Assembly: GCF_001885075.1 (NCBI RefSeq)
Contig: NZ_MODU01000004.1
Span: forward strand, 2,170,001-2,234,000
DNA: 64,000 nt
From: Alteromonas sp. V450
GTDB taxonomy: Bacteria; Pseudomonadota; Gammaproteobacteria; Enterobacterales; Alteromonadaceae
Direction: 5' to 3'
The notes under the pieces are model-generated. The model had not been told where the DNA came from, did no database searches, and worked only from the letters and a program-made list of their open reading frames with translations. This document shows positions 37,182-46,091 of this stretch, piece after piece; position 1 is the first letter of the stretch; each line of letters begins with the position of its first letter. The position numbers and the translations under genes were made by a program.

Positions 37182-37928
37182 CTAAATCTCTAATCGCCGC
37201 AATGCGCGCTGTACACGGGTATCGCGTTGATTAATGGTTAATAGCGTTTTTTCAATAAACGCCAAATGCGTGTTACATGCCTGGCGTGCAGCTTCGGGGT
37301 CGCGAGAAGCAATAGCGTCTACAATTTCACGACGCTGCTTAGCAATGTCTTCTACTGCTTCTGGATGCGCTGCCAACATGTCAAAGTTTCGTTCGATATT
37401 GTCCACCAGCATGCTTTGCATGGTGCTCATCACGTGTAGCAGCACCATATTGTGTGATGCTCTTGCCATAATGATATAAAACTGCCCTAGCGCTTCAGCT
37501 TGGGCGCGTTTACTTTCATGCGCTTCGGGAGTAGGAACATCACTTAATGCTTGCTTTAACGCTTCGTAGTCTTCTGGCTGACCGCGAAGTGCCGCGTAAT
37601 ACGCTGCCATTCCCTCAAGAGCATGACGAAACTCAAGCAAATCGAATTGGGTTTCAGGGCGCTGGCTGACTAAATCCATAAGCGGATCTTTCATAGCAGA
37701 GTTAAGATTGCGATTAACAAATGTCCCCCCACCTTGTTTCCGCTCAACCAGCCCGCGTGCCTGCAGATTACCAATGGCTTCCCTAAGTGAAGGACGTGAC
37801 ACATCGAACTCAAGCGCAAGTTCTCTTTCTGGCGGTAACTTTTGGCCAGCCAATAGCGTACCGTCGAGTATCATCGACTCGAGTTGCTCGGTAATCACAT
37901 CAGAGAGTTTTTTTCGCTGCTGACGCAT
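37182..37928 (-). CDS. pdhR: Pyruvate dehydrogenase complex repressor (GntR/FadR family)
   Basis: 248-residue GntR-family regulator. The winged HTH is at about residues 10-70 (KLPPERELALEFDVSRPSLREAI, then GGGTFV at the wing), and an all-alpha FCD effector domain follows, with the metal/ligand His in the last part (ARQACNTHLAFIE). E. coli PdhR is released by pyruvate and controls its own operon. Position first in pdhR-aceE-aceF-lpdA and an upstream PdhR-type box support the same role. Confidence 0.94.
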   Translation of the reverse strand: MRQQRKKLSDVITEQLESMILDGTLLAGQKLPPERELALEFDVSRPSLREAIGNLQARGLVERKQGGGTFVNRNLNSAMKDPLMDLVSQRPETQFDLLEFRHALEGMAAYYAALRGQPEDYEALKQALSDVPTPEAHESKRAQAEALGQFYIIMARASHNMVLLHVMSTMQSMLVDNIERNFDMLAAHPEAVEDIAKQRREIVDAIASRDPEAARQACNTHLAFIEKTLLTINQRDTRVQRALRRLEI

Positions 37929-38293
37929 GCGCTAAACGTATCCTATTATTTGTACCATGCTCTATAACAATAACGACGTTATAACAGCTGTGAATGTAAA
38001 AAATAATCAAGGGAAATTTAAACACAAACACAATTGGTAATACCATTTTACCTATCTAGTTTAAGGCAGATCGATTTCGAGGTAAATACTCCCAAGCATA
38101 GCAAAGCCTATGCAATTTGCTGGGTGTTAAGCTTTATTGTTGAATTTGTTAAGAAAAACCATCCGCCATCAACTGGTCTGATGAGGGAGGATAGATTTGT
38201 AAATACGGGGGAAGCGTCTGATCTACATACAATTAATAAATAGACCAAACGCCTTTCTATGTCAGGTAGCATAGTAAATGTTAAAAATAATGG
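37929..38293. promoter_or_regulatory. 365-base gap between ampE end and pdhR start (pdh operon promoter region)
   Basis: Holds the PdhR box described separately and presumably the pdh promoter. E. coli has aroP between ampE and pdhR; no gene is seen here. No clear ampE terminator; only a weak 5-bp repeat CTATG/CATAG around 38256-38273. Confidence 0.45.
38032..38048. promoter_or_regulatory. PdhR operator
   Basis: AATTGGT AAT ACCATTT matches the known PdhR consensus AATTGGTnnnACCAATT with one mismatch. It lies 104 bases upstream of the pdhR start, the expected place for autorepression of the pdh operon by PdhR. Confidence 0.75.
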
Positions 38294-39196
38294 TTATGCC
38301 AGCGTGCCAACCAACGTAAGTGCTGACGTTATGACGAGAAGAAAAATAACATTGCGTTTCGCTAACTTTACGAGCACCTTCGGCTCTACTGCTGCATTTT
38401 CAGCCTGCAACGTTTGTTCTTCAGGAGTTAGCGCCTCGGCTTTAGATGAAATATGGGTAAGTACATCGTAAGCGGGCACATCGAAGCGAAGCGCATATTT
38501 TAACCATTCAGGTAACGCCCGTGAAAAATGTCCCATCATCAGCATGCCAAAAGCGGTTATGCGCACAGGAATGTAATCCAGAGCAAACATCAGTCCTCCG
38601 GCAGCCCCTTTTAAAGGATGATTAGCGCTACATAGCGCCTCGGTAGTACTTCGACTGAAGCTGTAAAACAATGCACCCGGTGCGCCAAATGCAATAAACC
38701 ACAGCATGACAGCAGCATAGTGCTGATAGTTAAGCCAAGTAAGATGCTGGCCAAAACTTTTACCTTCAGAACCCGCACTGCCATCGCTTTCTGTTTGACT
38801 TGCACAATGACCCAGCTGATCGGTATACATACTACAAGCTTGAAGGTCACCTCGGTCGGCGGCATTTAAAAAACTTTTGTAGATATTTCTTAATACCGGA
38901 CAGCCAATGCAAATGAAAAGCACTAGACTTTGCTCTATAAAGGTAAGGAATGTGCCTAGCACCCAGTATTCAATGGCTCCCAGCAGCGCAGCAGGCAGTA
39001 AAAGGTAGAAATAAAATGCGATGGATGAGGCTTTTTCACTGTCTTTCCCATCTTCATTTCCCTCTTGAAACTTAAATAACCCGTTCTTTTGAAGAAAAGC
39101 GCGGTACTGAGCGGCATACTTTTCAACATGCCAATTAGGTGTTTTTATTATCAACCGCTCAAGGCTGAGAACTAATAGCAAGCTCATTAACATCAT
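38294..39196 (-). CDS. ampE: AmpE-like membrane protein
   Basis: About 300 residues with four or more membrane helices, homologous to E. coli AmpE: the N-terminus LLLVLSLERLIIKTPNWHVEKY matches the AmpE start (helix then E-R-L). I start at the ATG at 39196 (another at 39193); the longest frame begins at 39277 inside ampD and adds residues with no family match. AmpE is a cytoplasmic-membrane protein encoded with AmpD and linked to beta-lactamase induction; its mechanism is unsettled. The C-terminus ends in a helix (KRNVIFLLVITSALTLVGTLA split). Confidence 0.82.
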   Translation of the reverse strand: MMLMSLLLVLSLERLIIKTPNWHVEKYAAQYRAFLQKNGLFKFQEGNEDGKDSEKASSIAFYFYLLLPAALLGAIEYWVLGTFLTFIEQSLVLFICIGCPVLRNIYKSFLNAADRGDLQACSMYTDQLGHCASQTESDGSAGSEGKSFGQHLTWLNYQHYAAVMLWFIAFGAPGALFYSFSRSTTEALCSANHPLKGAAGGLMFALDYIPVRITAFGMLMMGHFSRALPEWLKYALRFDVPAYDVLTHISSKAEALTPEEQTLQAENAAVEPKVLVKLAKRNVIFLLVITSALTLVGTLA

Positions 39197-39243
39197 AGAT
39201 ATTGTGTTTCCCTTTTCCAGCGACCTAGATTGACCAGAAAACT

Positions 39244-39777
39244 TCAATCCAGCATGCGCGTTCTGTATCTCGCCCAATCAAAAGCTGCACCAGGATCAGT
39301 TTTTCGCCCCGGTGCTATATCATTATGACCTACGATACGCCCTAAAGTGATCCGAGGATAGTATCTCATAATAAATTCAGTGAGTTCGCCAAGGGCTTTG
39401 TACTGTGCATCGGTGTAAGGCAAGGTGTCAGTACCTTCAAGTTCAATGCCGATAGCATAGTCGTTACAGCGGCTGCGTCCTTGAAATGAAGACAGGCCCG
39501 CGTGCCATGCCCGCTGCTCAAAAGGTACAAATTGTTCTATTTCGCCTGTTCGATAAATTACACAATGAGCAGAGACCCGTAACCCAGCAATTTCCCTATA
39601 AAAAGGATGTTCATTAGGATTGAGGGTGCCGGTAAACAATTGGCGTATGCCAGGCGTACCAAACTGTGAAGGAGGAAGTGAAATATTGTGTATCACTAAC
39701 AGGCTAATGTCTGTGCTGTCAGGACGAGCATCAAAATGCGGACTTGCTGTGTACTTTGCTTCGCTGTAAAGCACCAT
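39244..39777 (-). CDS. ampD: 1,6-anhydro-N-acetylmuramyl-L-alanine amidase AmpD
   Basis: 177-residue cytoplasmic zinc amidase that cleaves the peptide from anhydromuropeptides during wall recycling, so affecting AmpR-driven beta-lactamase expression. Zinc ligands of the family are visible: His30 in LLVIHNISLPP, His in IVGHNDIAPGRKTDPG and Asp in the same block; also FVPFEQRAWHAGLSSFQGR and NDYAIGIELEG split. Length matches E. coli AmpD (183). ATG at 39777. Upstream of ampE on the same strand, as in E. coli, 47 bases apart. Confidence 0.95.
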   Translation of the reverse strand: MVLYSEAKYTASPHFDARPDSTDISLLVIHNISLPPSQFGTPGIRQLFTGTLNPNEHPFYREIAGLRVSAHCVIYRTGEIEQFVPFEQRAWHAGLSSFQGRSRCNDYAIGIELEGTDTLPYTDAQYKALGELTEFIMRYYPRITLGRIVGHNDIAPGRKTDPGAAFDWARYRTRMLD

Positions 39778-39866
39778 AGTATTTGCTTCGGTAATTGATT
39801 TTCTGCGTTATAGCCTACATTGTATACGGGTATAAGTGTATAGGGCTATTGGTTGTGATCTATTAC

Positions 39867-39899
39867 TTGATTGAGCACTTTAGCCCCGTGCTCAATCAA
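39867..39899. promoter_or_regulatory. Large perfect hairpin in the ampD / protease divergent region
   Basis: Perfect 12-bp arms TTGATTGAGCAC / GTGCTCAATCAA with a 9-base loop, between divergent ampD and the retropepsin gene. A terminator is not needed between divergent starts, so an operator or an RNA element in the protease leader is more likely. Confidence 0.4.
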
Positions 39900-39971
39900 T
39901 TATTGAAAGATTACACTGGGTAATAAGCCACACAAAAATTAGTGCACCACTATCATAAGAAAGGTAAAAGC

Positions 39972-40490
39972 ATGAATGAACAACAAGACCCGACAGCGTC
40001 AACGGGCAAGTGGATGGTTGCCCTTGCCTGGATTTGCGGTTTTGGTCTTCTGGTTTTTGTTTTCTCAGATCTTCTAGAAAAACAAATTAATCCTAACAGC
40101 GAGCCCACATCAGAGCGTATCGGTTCACAAACCGAAGTTCGACTTAAGCAAAATCGTCAAGGGCATTATGTGACCACAGGGTATATCAACGGTGAGGAAG
40201 TTGTGTTTCTCGTTGATACGGGGGCCACTGATGTAGCAGTCCCCGCACACTTAGCGAATAGACTTAAACTAAAAGCCGGACGTGAGGGTTTAGCCAGCAC
40301 TGCCAATGGCGTGGTGAGGGTTGCCGAGTCAACAATTGATACCTTGCGCATTGGTGAAATAGTAGTGCGTAATGTAGACGCAAACTTGAACCCCGGTATG
40401 CAAGATGACCATATACTGCTTGGAATGAGTGTTCTTCGCCAATTAGAGTTTACTCAGCGCGGAGATTGGTTAATATTGCGTACCCTCTAG
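39972..40490 (+). CDS. Membrane-anchored retropepsin-like aspartic protease
   Basis: 172 residues. One N-terminal membrane helix (about residues 16-34, WMVALAWICGFGLLVFVF), then a single retropepsin-like domain with active-site VFLVDTGATDVAVP and the second half-motif DHILLGMSVLRQLEF. Such clan AA proteins act as homodimers; bacterial ones of this group (TIGR02281-like) are mostly uncharacterised and would work in the periplasm. I use ATG 39972 with AAAGG 7 bases upstream; a GTG at 39942 is less likely. Followed by nadC after 26 bases, so probably co-transcribed. Confidence 0.87.
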   Translation: MNEQQDPTASTGKWMVALAWICGFGLLVFVFSDLLEKQINPNSEPTSERIGSQTEVRLKQNRQGHYVTTGYINGEEVVFLVDTGATDVAVPAHLANRLKLKAGREGLASTANGVVRVAESTIDTLRIGEIVVRNVDANLNPGMQDDHILLGMSVLRQLEFTQRGDWLILRTL

Positions 40491-40516
40491 ATACATAAAA
40501 AGTACAGAAAACAGCG

Positions 40517-41377
40517 ATGAAGACAACATCACCAGACATGCAAGCGATCCGAGAGCAAGTATCAAACGCGCTTGTAGAAGATCTTGGCGGCGAATTAAAT
40601 GCTGCAAACGATATTACCGCAAACCTGATAGATGAGAGCGTTACTGCAAAAGCGACTATTATTACTCGCGAGCCTTGCGTTGTTTGCGGAATTGCATGGG
40701 CGACTCAAGCGTTTGCGCTTATTGACGAGTCGGTATTGCTAACCTGGCACGTAAAAGACGGCGAAAAGGTTGAAGCGGATACCGTGTTGGTAAGTTTAGA
40801 AGGTTCTGCTCGCGCTATTTTAACAGCCGAACGAACGGCGCTTAATTTTTTGCAAACCCTTTCTGCAACCGCAACCGTAACGGCTTCCTACGCCAAATAT
40901 TTAGCTGGCACTTCTACAAAAATTCTAGACACCCGCAAAACCCTGCCTGGTATGCGCTATGCGCAGAAATACGCGGTGCGTTGTGGTGGCGGACAAAATC
41001 ACCGCGTTGGATTGTTTGATGCATTCTTAATTAAAGAAAACCACATCTTTTCTTGTGGAAATATTGGAAAAGCGATTGGCAGAGCAAAAGCAATGATGCC
41101 GGGCAAGCCCGTTGAGGTTGAAGTTGAAAACCTTGACGAGTTGAAACAAGCGCTAAGTGCCAGCGCCGATATTGTCATGCTGGATAATTTTACTAACGAA
41201 CAGATCCAACAGGCAGTAGCGATGAATAAGGGGCAGTGTAAACTAGAAGTATCAGGAAATATTACCGATGAAAGGCTAGCGAGTTTAAGTCAACTTGGTG
41301 TAGATTACATTTCATCAGGCGCGCTTACCAAGCACATACAGGCCGTTGATTTATCCTTGCGAATATCACTTCAGTAG
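40517..41377 (+). CDS. nadC: Quinolinate phosphoribosyltransferase (nicotinate-nucleotide pyrophosphorylase)
   Basis: 286-residue NadC: quinolinate plus PRPP gives nicotinate mononucleotide in NAD synthesis. Family blocks: AERTALNFLQTLSATAT, KILDTRKTLPGMRYAQKYAV (split), CGGGQNHRVGLFDAFLIKENH (split), VEVEVENLDE and the C-terminal LEVSGNI and DYISSGALTKH, which bind PRPP phosphate. Its place next to ampD and pilin genes matches E. coli (ampD-nadC-ppdD). Confidence 0.96.
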   Translation: MKTTSPDMQAIREQVSNALVEDLGGELNAANDITANLIDESVTAKATIITREPCVVCGIAWATQAFALIDESVLLTWHVKDGEKVEADTVLVSLEGSARAILTAERTALNFLQTLSATATVTASYAKYLAGTSTKILDTRKTLPGMRYAQKYAVRCGGGQNHRVGLFDAFLIKENHIFSCGNIGKAIGRAKAMMPGKPVEVEVENLDELKQALSASADIVMLDNFTNEQIQQAVAMNKGQCKLEVSGNITDERLASLSQLGVDYISSGALTKHIQAVDLSLRISLQ

Positions 41378-41724
41378 CGGTCGCCTTAACATTGTTGGCG
41401 GTTAATTCGATGATGGAAGGTAAACACAGCAACCTTGCTTATTTGTACCTTCCTTTCGATAATTTTCCTGTGTATGATAGCGAATACGTTTATAAGTATT
41501 TAACTTTTATACCAAAGTTCAAGCAGCAAGTACTCCTCAGGCCTTTAGGAACGTGGCATACTTGTTAAGTCAAACGTAGGTATACATCTAGATACTTGTC
41601 AGCGACAGAGAAAATTCTATACTAATTCTCGAGTACCAGGGGCGTTTTAAGGACGACTCGGGTATAAACGTAAATTTGAATTTGTTTTTAACTTAACGTG
41701 ATATACACGTCCCGGAGCAAAACC
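41378..41724 (+). promoter_or_regulatory. 347-base gap upstream of pilA
   Basis: Contains a possible nadC terminator, GGAAGGTA (41415-41422) pairing with TACCTTCC (41446-41453) and followed by TTT, and the pilA leader. A repeat ACGTG-ATATA-CACGT sits just before the pilA ribosome binding site (about 41695-41709). I looked for a sigma54 promoter, common for pilA, and found only wrong-spaced candidates. No ORF seen. Confidence 0.4.
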
Positions 41725-42144
41725 ATGATGAACATGAAAAATAAAAACCAAAAGGGCTTCACCCTTATCGAACTAATGATTGTTATTGCAATCATCGGTA
41801 TTCTTGCTGCAATCGCATTGCCTGCTTACCAGACTTACACTAAGAAATCTAAGTTTACCGAAGTTGTTATGGCGACAACGGCTTTCAAAACCGCATTTGA
41901 AGTAGCAGCGCAAACTGGTGATGTTACAGCCTTATCAGGTGCAAACGCTGGTACTAACGGACTTCCAGCTGCGATATCTACGGTATCAGGCGTGGTTCAA
42001 AGTGTAACAATTGCAAACGGTGTAATTACAGCTACGGGCACGTCAGACGTTGACGGCGCGACATACACGCTAACACCAAGTGGTGTAACGCCTCCAATCA
42101 CATGGTCAAAAGGCGGTACATGTACAACCACTGGCTTGTGCTGA
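41725..42144 (+). CDS. pilA: Type IV major pilin (type IVa)
   Basis: 139-residue prepilin. A short basic leader ends at Gly11, then the mature N-terminus [20 protein letters not shown] with Glu5, the PilD cleavage/methylation site. The body is Thr/Ala/Gly-rich and the two Cys near the C-terminus (CTTTGLC) form a very small disulfide loop. Start ATG 41725 is preceded by CGGAG; a frame from 41698 adds nine residues without support. Ends just before a strong terminator, so it can be expressed far above pilC and pilD. Confidence 0.95.
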   Translation: MMNMKNKNQKGFTLIELMIVIAIIGILAAIALPAYQTYTKKSKFTEVVMATTAFKTAFEVAAQTGDVTALSGANAGTNGLPAAISTVSGVVQSVTIANGVITATGTSDVDGATYTLTPSGVTPPITWSKGGTCTTTGLC

Positions 42145-42160
42145 AAGAATTAATATGATT

Positions 42161-42188
42161 AGGAGGTGCATTATGCACCTCCTTTTTT
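42161..42188 (+). terminator. Rho-independent terminator after pilA
   Basis: Perfect 10-bp stem AGGAGGTGCA / TGCACCTCCT with a 3-base loop and a run of six T, 17 bases after the pilA stop. It would partly insulate pilC. Confidence 0.93.
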
Positions 42189-42206
42189 AGTTTAAGGAGC
42201 AACACC

Positions 42207-43415
42207 GTGAAAGCTGCAGCAGTTTTTGAATGGCAGGGAAAAGACAGCCGAGGATCAAGTCGAAAAGGCGAGATTTCTGCGCAGAACCTTTCTGAAGCAA
42301 GGACAATGCTTCGCAAACAAGGTATTTCAGTTAAAAAGGTTAAGAAACAGCAGAAGTCGATACTTAGCCGAGGTCAAAAAATTGTACCTGCCGATATATC
42401 GGTAGTCTCTCGTCAAATTGCCACCATGCTTGCCGCAGGCGTAACGTTAATACAATCGTTAGAGATGATTGGGCAAGGCCATTCAAAAGCGCCTATGCGT
42501 AACTTGCTAATGGAAATAACCAACGAAGTAAAGTCCGGCAACCCCTTATCTTCTGCACTACGTAAACATCCGCAACATTTTGACAGCTTATACTGCGACC
42601 TTGTTTATACAGGCGAGCAATCTGGTGCTTTAGAAGTTATTTATGAGCGAATAGCTACATATAAAGAAAAAGCCGAAGCACTAAAATCTAAAATTAAAAA
42701 AGCGATGTTTTACCCCATTGCTGTTCTTGTGGTTGCGTTTATCGTTACTACCATTCTGTTAGTTTTCGTTGTACCGCAATTTGAAGAAATTTTTTCTGGA
42801 TTTGGTGCTGAATTACCTGCATTCACGCAGTTTGTACTCGGCATATCGCGCTTCGTGCAAGACTATGGTGTTTTTATCGCGCTGGGAATGGGCATAGCGG
42901 GCTTTTTATTTGCTCGAACATATAAAAGAAGCTTGGCGCTTCGGGACAAATGCGACAAACTTTCGTTAAAAATCCCGGTAATTGGCGACATTCTTAAGAA
43001 AGCGAGTATTGCCCGATTCACACGTACTTTATCTACGACCTTTGCTGCAGGCGTTCCGCTTATAGGGGCGCTAGATTCAGCAGCGGGGGCCTCTGGTAAT
43101 GCCGTATACCGTGACGCTATTTTATTTGTAAAGAAAGAAGTAGCTGGCGGCATACCTATGCACGTTGCCATGCGTGCAACTAACGTTTTCCCAGACATGG
43201 TTACCCAAATGATATCAATCGGTGAAGAATCTGGCTCTGTTGACGAGATGCTAAGCAAAGTTGCTGCCATTTACGAGGCCGAAGTAGATGATATGGTAGA
43301 TGGCCTTACCAGCCTTCTTGAGCCCATGATAATGGTGGTTTTGGGGGTGGTAGTTGGCGGCCTCATTATTGCCATGTATTTACCCATATTCCAGATGGGT
43401 AATGTGGTGGGGTAA
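42207..43415 (+). CDS. pilC: Type IV pilus inner-membrane platform protein PilC
   Basis: 402-residue PilC/GspF-family platform protein. Two F-domains repeat (first TGEQSGALEVIYERIATYKEKAEALK split; second SIGEESGSVDEMLSKVAAIYE), with helices around residues 170, 220 and 375. Starts at GTG 42207 with AAGGAG 7 bases upstream. In most relatives pilB lies between pilA and pilC; here only 62 bases separate them. PilC recruits the assembly ATPase, which must be encoded elsewhere. Confidence 0.95.
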   Translation: MKAAAVFEWQGKDSRGSSRKGEISAQNLSEARTMLRKQGISVKKVKKQQKSILSRGQKIVPADISVVSRQIATMLAAGVTLIQSLEMIGQGHSKAPMRNLLMEITNEVKSGNPLSSALRKHPQHFDSLYCDLVYTGEQSGALEVIYERIATYKEKAEALKSKIKKAMFYPIAVLVVAFIVTTILLVFVVPQFEEIFSGFGAELPAFTQFVLGISRFVQDYGVFIALGMGIAGFLFARTYKRSLALRDKCDKLSLKIPVIGDILKKASIARFTRTLSTTFAAGVPLIGALDSAAGASGNAVYRDAILFVKKEVAGGIPMHVAMRATNVFPDMVTQMISIGEESGSVDEMLSKVAAIYEAEVDDMVDGLTSLLEPMIMVVLGVVVGGLIIAMYLPIFQMGNVVG

Positions 43416-43457
43416 ACCTCACTTCACCCTTCTGCGATTTACCTAAACGCTTTTCAA

Positions 43458-43500
43458 GCAACGCAATCGGCCTTAACTAACAATAAGCTTTTTGCGTTGC
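43458..43500 (+). other. Hairpin between pilC and pilD
   Basis: GCAACGCAA / TTGCGTTGC, a perfect 9-bp stem with a 25-base spacer, in the 112-base gap between pilC and pilD. No T run after it. Confidence 0.35.
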
Positions 43501-43527
43501 CTGAAAGGTCGCTAACAAGAAGTTCTT

Positions 43528-44457
43528 TTGTTTATGGACGCTTTAATTACGCTTTGTCACACACACCCTGCACTGTTTTATTGTTTAGTATTTACCGTTA
43601 GCTTAATGGTTGGCAGCTTTTTAAACGTGGTGATTTACCGCTTACCCATTATGATGGAGCGAAGTTGGCAGCAGGAATATCAATCTTATTTTGAAGTGGA
43701 AAATACTGACGCTGCATCAAATACAGCAAATTCTATTAACGGCGCCGCTTCGTCATCATCTCATGAGCATGCAACGTTTAATTTAATAAAGCCAGACAGC
43801 ACCTGTCCCTCTTGCGGCCACAAAATTAGGGCATGGGAAAATATTCCTGTAGTCAGCTATATGCTGTTAAAAGGCAAATGTGCTGGTTGCAAAGCGCCAA
43901 TTTCTATTCGATACCCTATGGTAGAACTATTCACCGCTTTAGTGTGCACTTTTACCGCGTTTCAGTTTGGCCCTACGCCGCAGGCACTCTGGGCGATACT
44001 GTTCACTTTTATTCTGGTAGCGCTATTATTCATTGATTTAGACAAAATGCTTTTACCAGACCAATTAACACTGCCTTTAATGTGGGTGGGCTTGTTACTT
44101 AGCACGCAGTCAGTATTCGTCAATACCACAGACGCAATACTAGGCGCAGCGTTTGGCTATTTAAGTTTGTGGTCAGTTTATTGGTTATTTAAGCTGGCGA
44201 CAGGAAAGGAAGGTATGGGTTATGGAGACTTTAAACTGCTTGCTGCACTTGGCGCGTTTACGGGTTGGCAAGGCCTACCTGTTATTATTTTGCTCTCATC
44301 TTTCGTTGGTGCCGTTGCAGGTATTGCCATTATGTTTTTGCAAAACAAAGGTAAATCGCTAGCCATTCCCTTTGGACCTTATTTAGCGGTTGCCGGCTGG
44401 CTGACTTTGCTTTTTAAAGATCAAATTATTTCTACCTATCTAGATGCGGTGCTGTAG
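43528..44457 (+). CDS. pilD: Prepilin peptidase / N-methyltransferase PilD
   Basis: 309-residue bifunctional membrane enzyme that cleaves and N-methylates prepilins. N-terminal SFLNVVIYRLP, zinc tetrad CPSC and CAGC, then about seven helices with the two catalytic Asp in FIDLDKMLLPDQL and in GMGYGDFKLLAALG. Compared with the usual sequence between the first helix and the CxxC, it has an extra 20 or so Ser/Asn/Ala residues (SNTANSINGAASSSSHEH). Substrates would include PilA here and type II secretion pseudopilins elsewhere. Next gene coaE, as in many gammaproteobacteria. Confidence 0.96.
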   Translation: MFMDALITLCHTHPALFYCLVFTVSLMVGSFLNVVIYRLPIMMERSWQQEYQSYFEVENTDAASNTANSINGAASSSSHEHATFNLIKPDSTCPSCGHKIRAWENIPVVSYMLLKGKCAGCKAPISIRYPMVELFTALVCTFTAFQFGPTPQALWAILFTFILVALLFIDLDKMLLPDQLTLPLMWVGLLLSTQSVFVNTTDAILGAAFGYLSLWSVYWLFKLATGKEGMGYGDFKLLAALGAFTGWQGLPVIILLSSFVGAVAGIAIMFLQNKGKSLAIPFGPYLAVAGWLTLLFKDQIISTYLDAVL

Positions 44458-44497
44458 TATTGCTTCAATTGAAATACATAGCGAGGAGTAACGCTTT

Positions 44498-45127
44498 TTG
44501 CAAAACGTAGACGCTTCCCCTAAAAAACGTTTCGTCGTTGGCTTAACTGGGGGCATAGGAAGCGGCAAGTCTGCCGCGACGTGCGAGTTCGAAAGGCTCG
44601 GTATCGATATTGTTGATGCCGATGTCGTTGCTCGCGACGTTGTAGATGTAGGCACACAAGGGCTATCAGAAATTGAAATGTATTTTGGTAAGGGCATTTT
44701 GTTAGATGACGGCACGCTTAACAGGGCCGCACTACGCGACCGAGTATTTTCAAACAGCGACGCAAAAGAATGGCTGAATAACCTGTTGCATCCGCTGATA
44801 AGAGCGCGCATGCAGCACTTGATTGAACTGTCGACGAGTCAATATTGTATTTTGTCTGTGCCTTTGTTGGTTGAGAATAAGTTAACGACACTTTGCGATA
44901 AGGTGGTAGTGGTTGACTGTCCAACCTCCACACAGCTAGAGCGAGCAATGCTTCGCGACGGAAGTAGTGAGAAAACAATTAAGAGCATTATGGCGTCGCA
45001 AGCGAGCAGAGAAACACGTTTAAACGCAGCCGACTATGTCTTGCACAATAACACGACACTCTCGGCGCTCGCTGACCAAGTAAATACGCTTCATGCCACA
45101 TTGCTAACCCTAAGTGCTAATGATTGA
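44498..45127 (+). CDS. coaE: Dephospho-CoA kinase
   Basis: 209-residue CoaE, last step of CoA synthesis (ATP phosphorylation of the 3'-OH of dephospho-CoA). The P-loop GLTGGIGSGKSA is at residues 15-26, followed by DADVVARDVVDVG and, later, PLLVENKL for the CoA-binding lid. Starts with TTG at 44498, supported by GAGGAG 8 bases upstream; no other start lies before the P-loop. It sits between pilD and zapD, as in E. coli near yacFG. Confidence 0.95.
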   Translation: MQNVDASPKKRFVVGLTGGIGSGKSAATCEFERLGIDIVDADVVARDVVDVGTQGLSEIEMYFGKGILLDDGTLNRAALRDRVFSNSDAKEWLNNLLHPLIRARMQHLIELSTSQYCILSVPLLVENKLTTLCDKVVVVDCPTSTQLERAMLRDGSSEKTIKSIMASQASRETRLNAADYVLHNNTTLSALADQVNTLHATLLTLSAND

Positions 45128-45303
45128 GCTATTCTTCATTACTGTAAAACGCCGTACATGAATGGATGATGGGATCCCAACCCAATTTACACCTTTTTAT
45201 GCAAAAAACGTCCATTTGTCTTAATTGATGCAACTGTGCGCTTGGCTTATAGGCATTCATGCATTAGGCTTGTCAGATAAGTCTATGTGTTTAAAGGATA
45301 TCC

Positions 45304-46056
45304 ATGAGCAACGCTGTTTTCGAATTTCCCTTAAAGGAAAAAGTGCGCAACTACCTGCGTGTAGAGCAGCTACTTGGACAGCTTAAAATCACGGCAAAAT
45401 CAGAACACACTCATCTACAGCTTGTGTTTTTCGAGCAGCTTTTCGAACTTTTAGATTTGATAGAGCGGCTAGATCTTCGCGCTGATCTAACGAAAGATTT
45501 AGAGGCGCATGAAAAGAACCTCGTGTATTGGTCTAAACACCCTCAAATAGATGGTACTGCGTTAGAGCAAGCCCTTAAAACTGTTTTAACCCTTAAACAG
45601 AAATTAAAAACCGACAGAAAAATGGGAAGCGCTCTTAAGGAAGATAAATTACTTAGCGCAATACGCCAGCGCTTTGCTATCCCAGGCGGGGCTTGTAGTT
45701 TTGATTTACCCAATCTGCATTTTTGGCTGCAACAACCATTAACAACACGATTAGAAGAAATAAACGCTTGGTTAGACACCCTTTCCCTATTAGATGATGC
45801 AATTACTGTCATCTTATCGTTCATTCGCGAAAGAGGGCAATTTAGACCGGTAGAGGCCGAAAATGGTTTTTATCAGGGTGTTGCTGAAGATAGAAACGAG
45901 CTTATTCGTGTTAAATGTAGAGTAGACGAGGGCTACTACCCGACGTTAAGTGGCAACAAATATCGCTATGCACTGCGTTTTATGACATTTGCTCCTGAGG
46001 CGGGTCAGCCTCCTGGGGTAGACAGACATATTCAATTTCAACTTGCAGCCTGCTAA
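45304..46056 (+). CDS. zapD: Cell division protein ZapD
   Basis: 250-residue ZapD (YacF), which cross-links FtsZ filaments at the Z-ring; E. coli ZapD has 247. Family blocks: FEFPLKEKVRNYLRVEQLL at the N-terminus, LPNLHFWLQQP and YALRFMTF near the end. Basic and helical N-terminal half, beta C-terminal half. Next to yacG and after coaE in the same order as E. coli. Own promoter probably in the 176 bases upstream. Confidence 0.95.
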   Translation: MSNAVFEFPLKEKVRNYLRVEQLLGQLKITAKSEHTHLQLVFFEQLFELLDLIERLDLRADLTKDLEAHEKNLVYWSKHPQIDGTALEQALKTVLTLKQKLKTDRKMGSALKEDKLLSAIRQRFAIPGGACSFDLPNLHFWLQQPLTTRLEEINAWLDTLSLLDDAITVILSFIRERGQFRPVEAENGFYQGVAEDRNELIRVKCRVDEGYYPTLSGNKYRYALRFMTFAPEAGQPPGVDRHIQFQLAAC

Positions 46057-46091
46057 AATTACTCTCCTGTATCCAGCGAGTGGAGAAATGA

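Noticed and set aside
41520-41724. Sigma54 promoter for pilA (GTGGCATACTTGTTA around 41550)
   Set aside because: Spacing between the GG and the downstream element is wrong for sigma54 and no GC follows.
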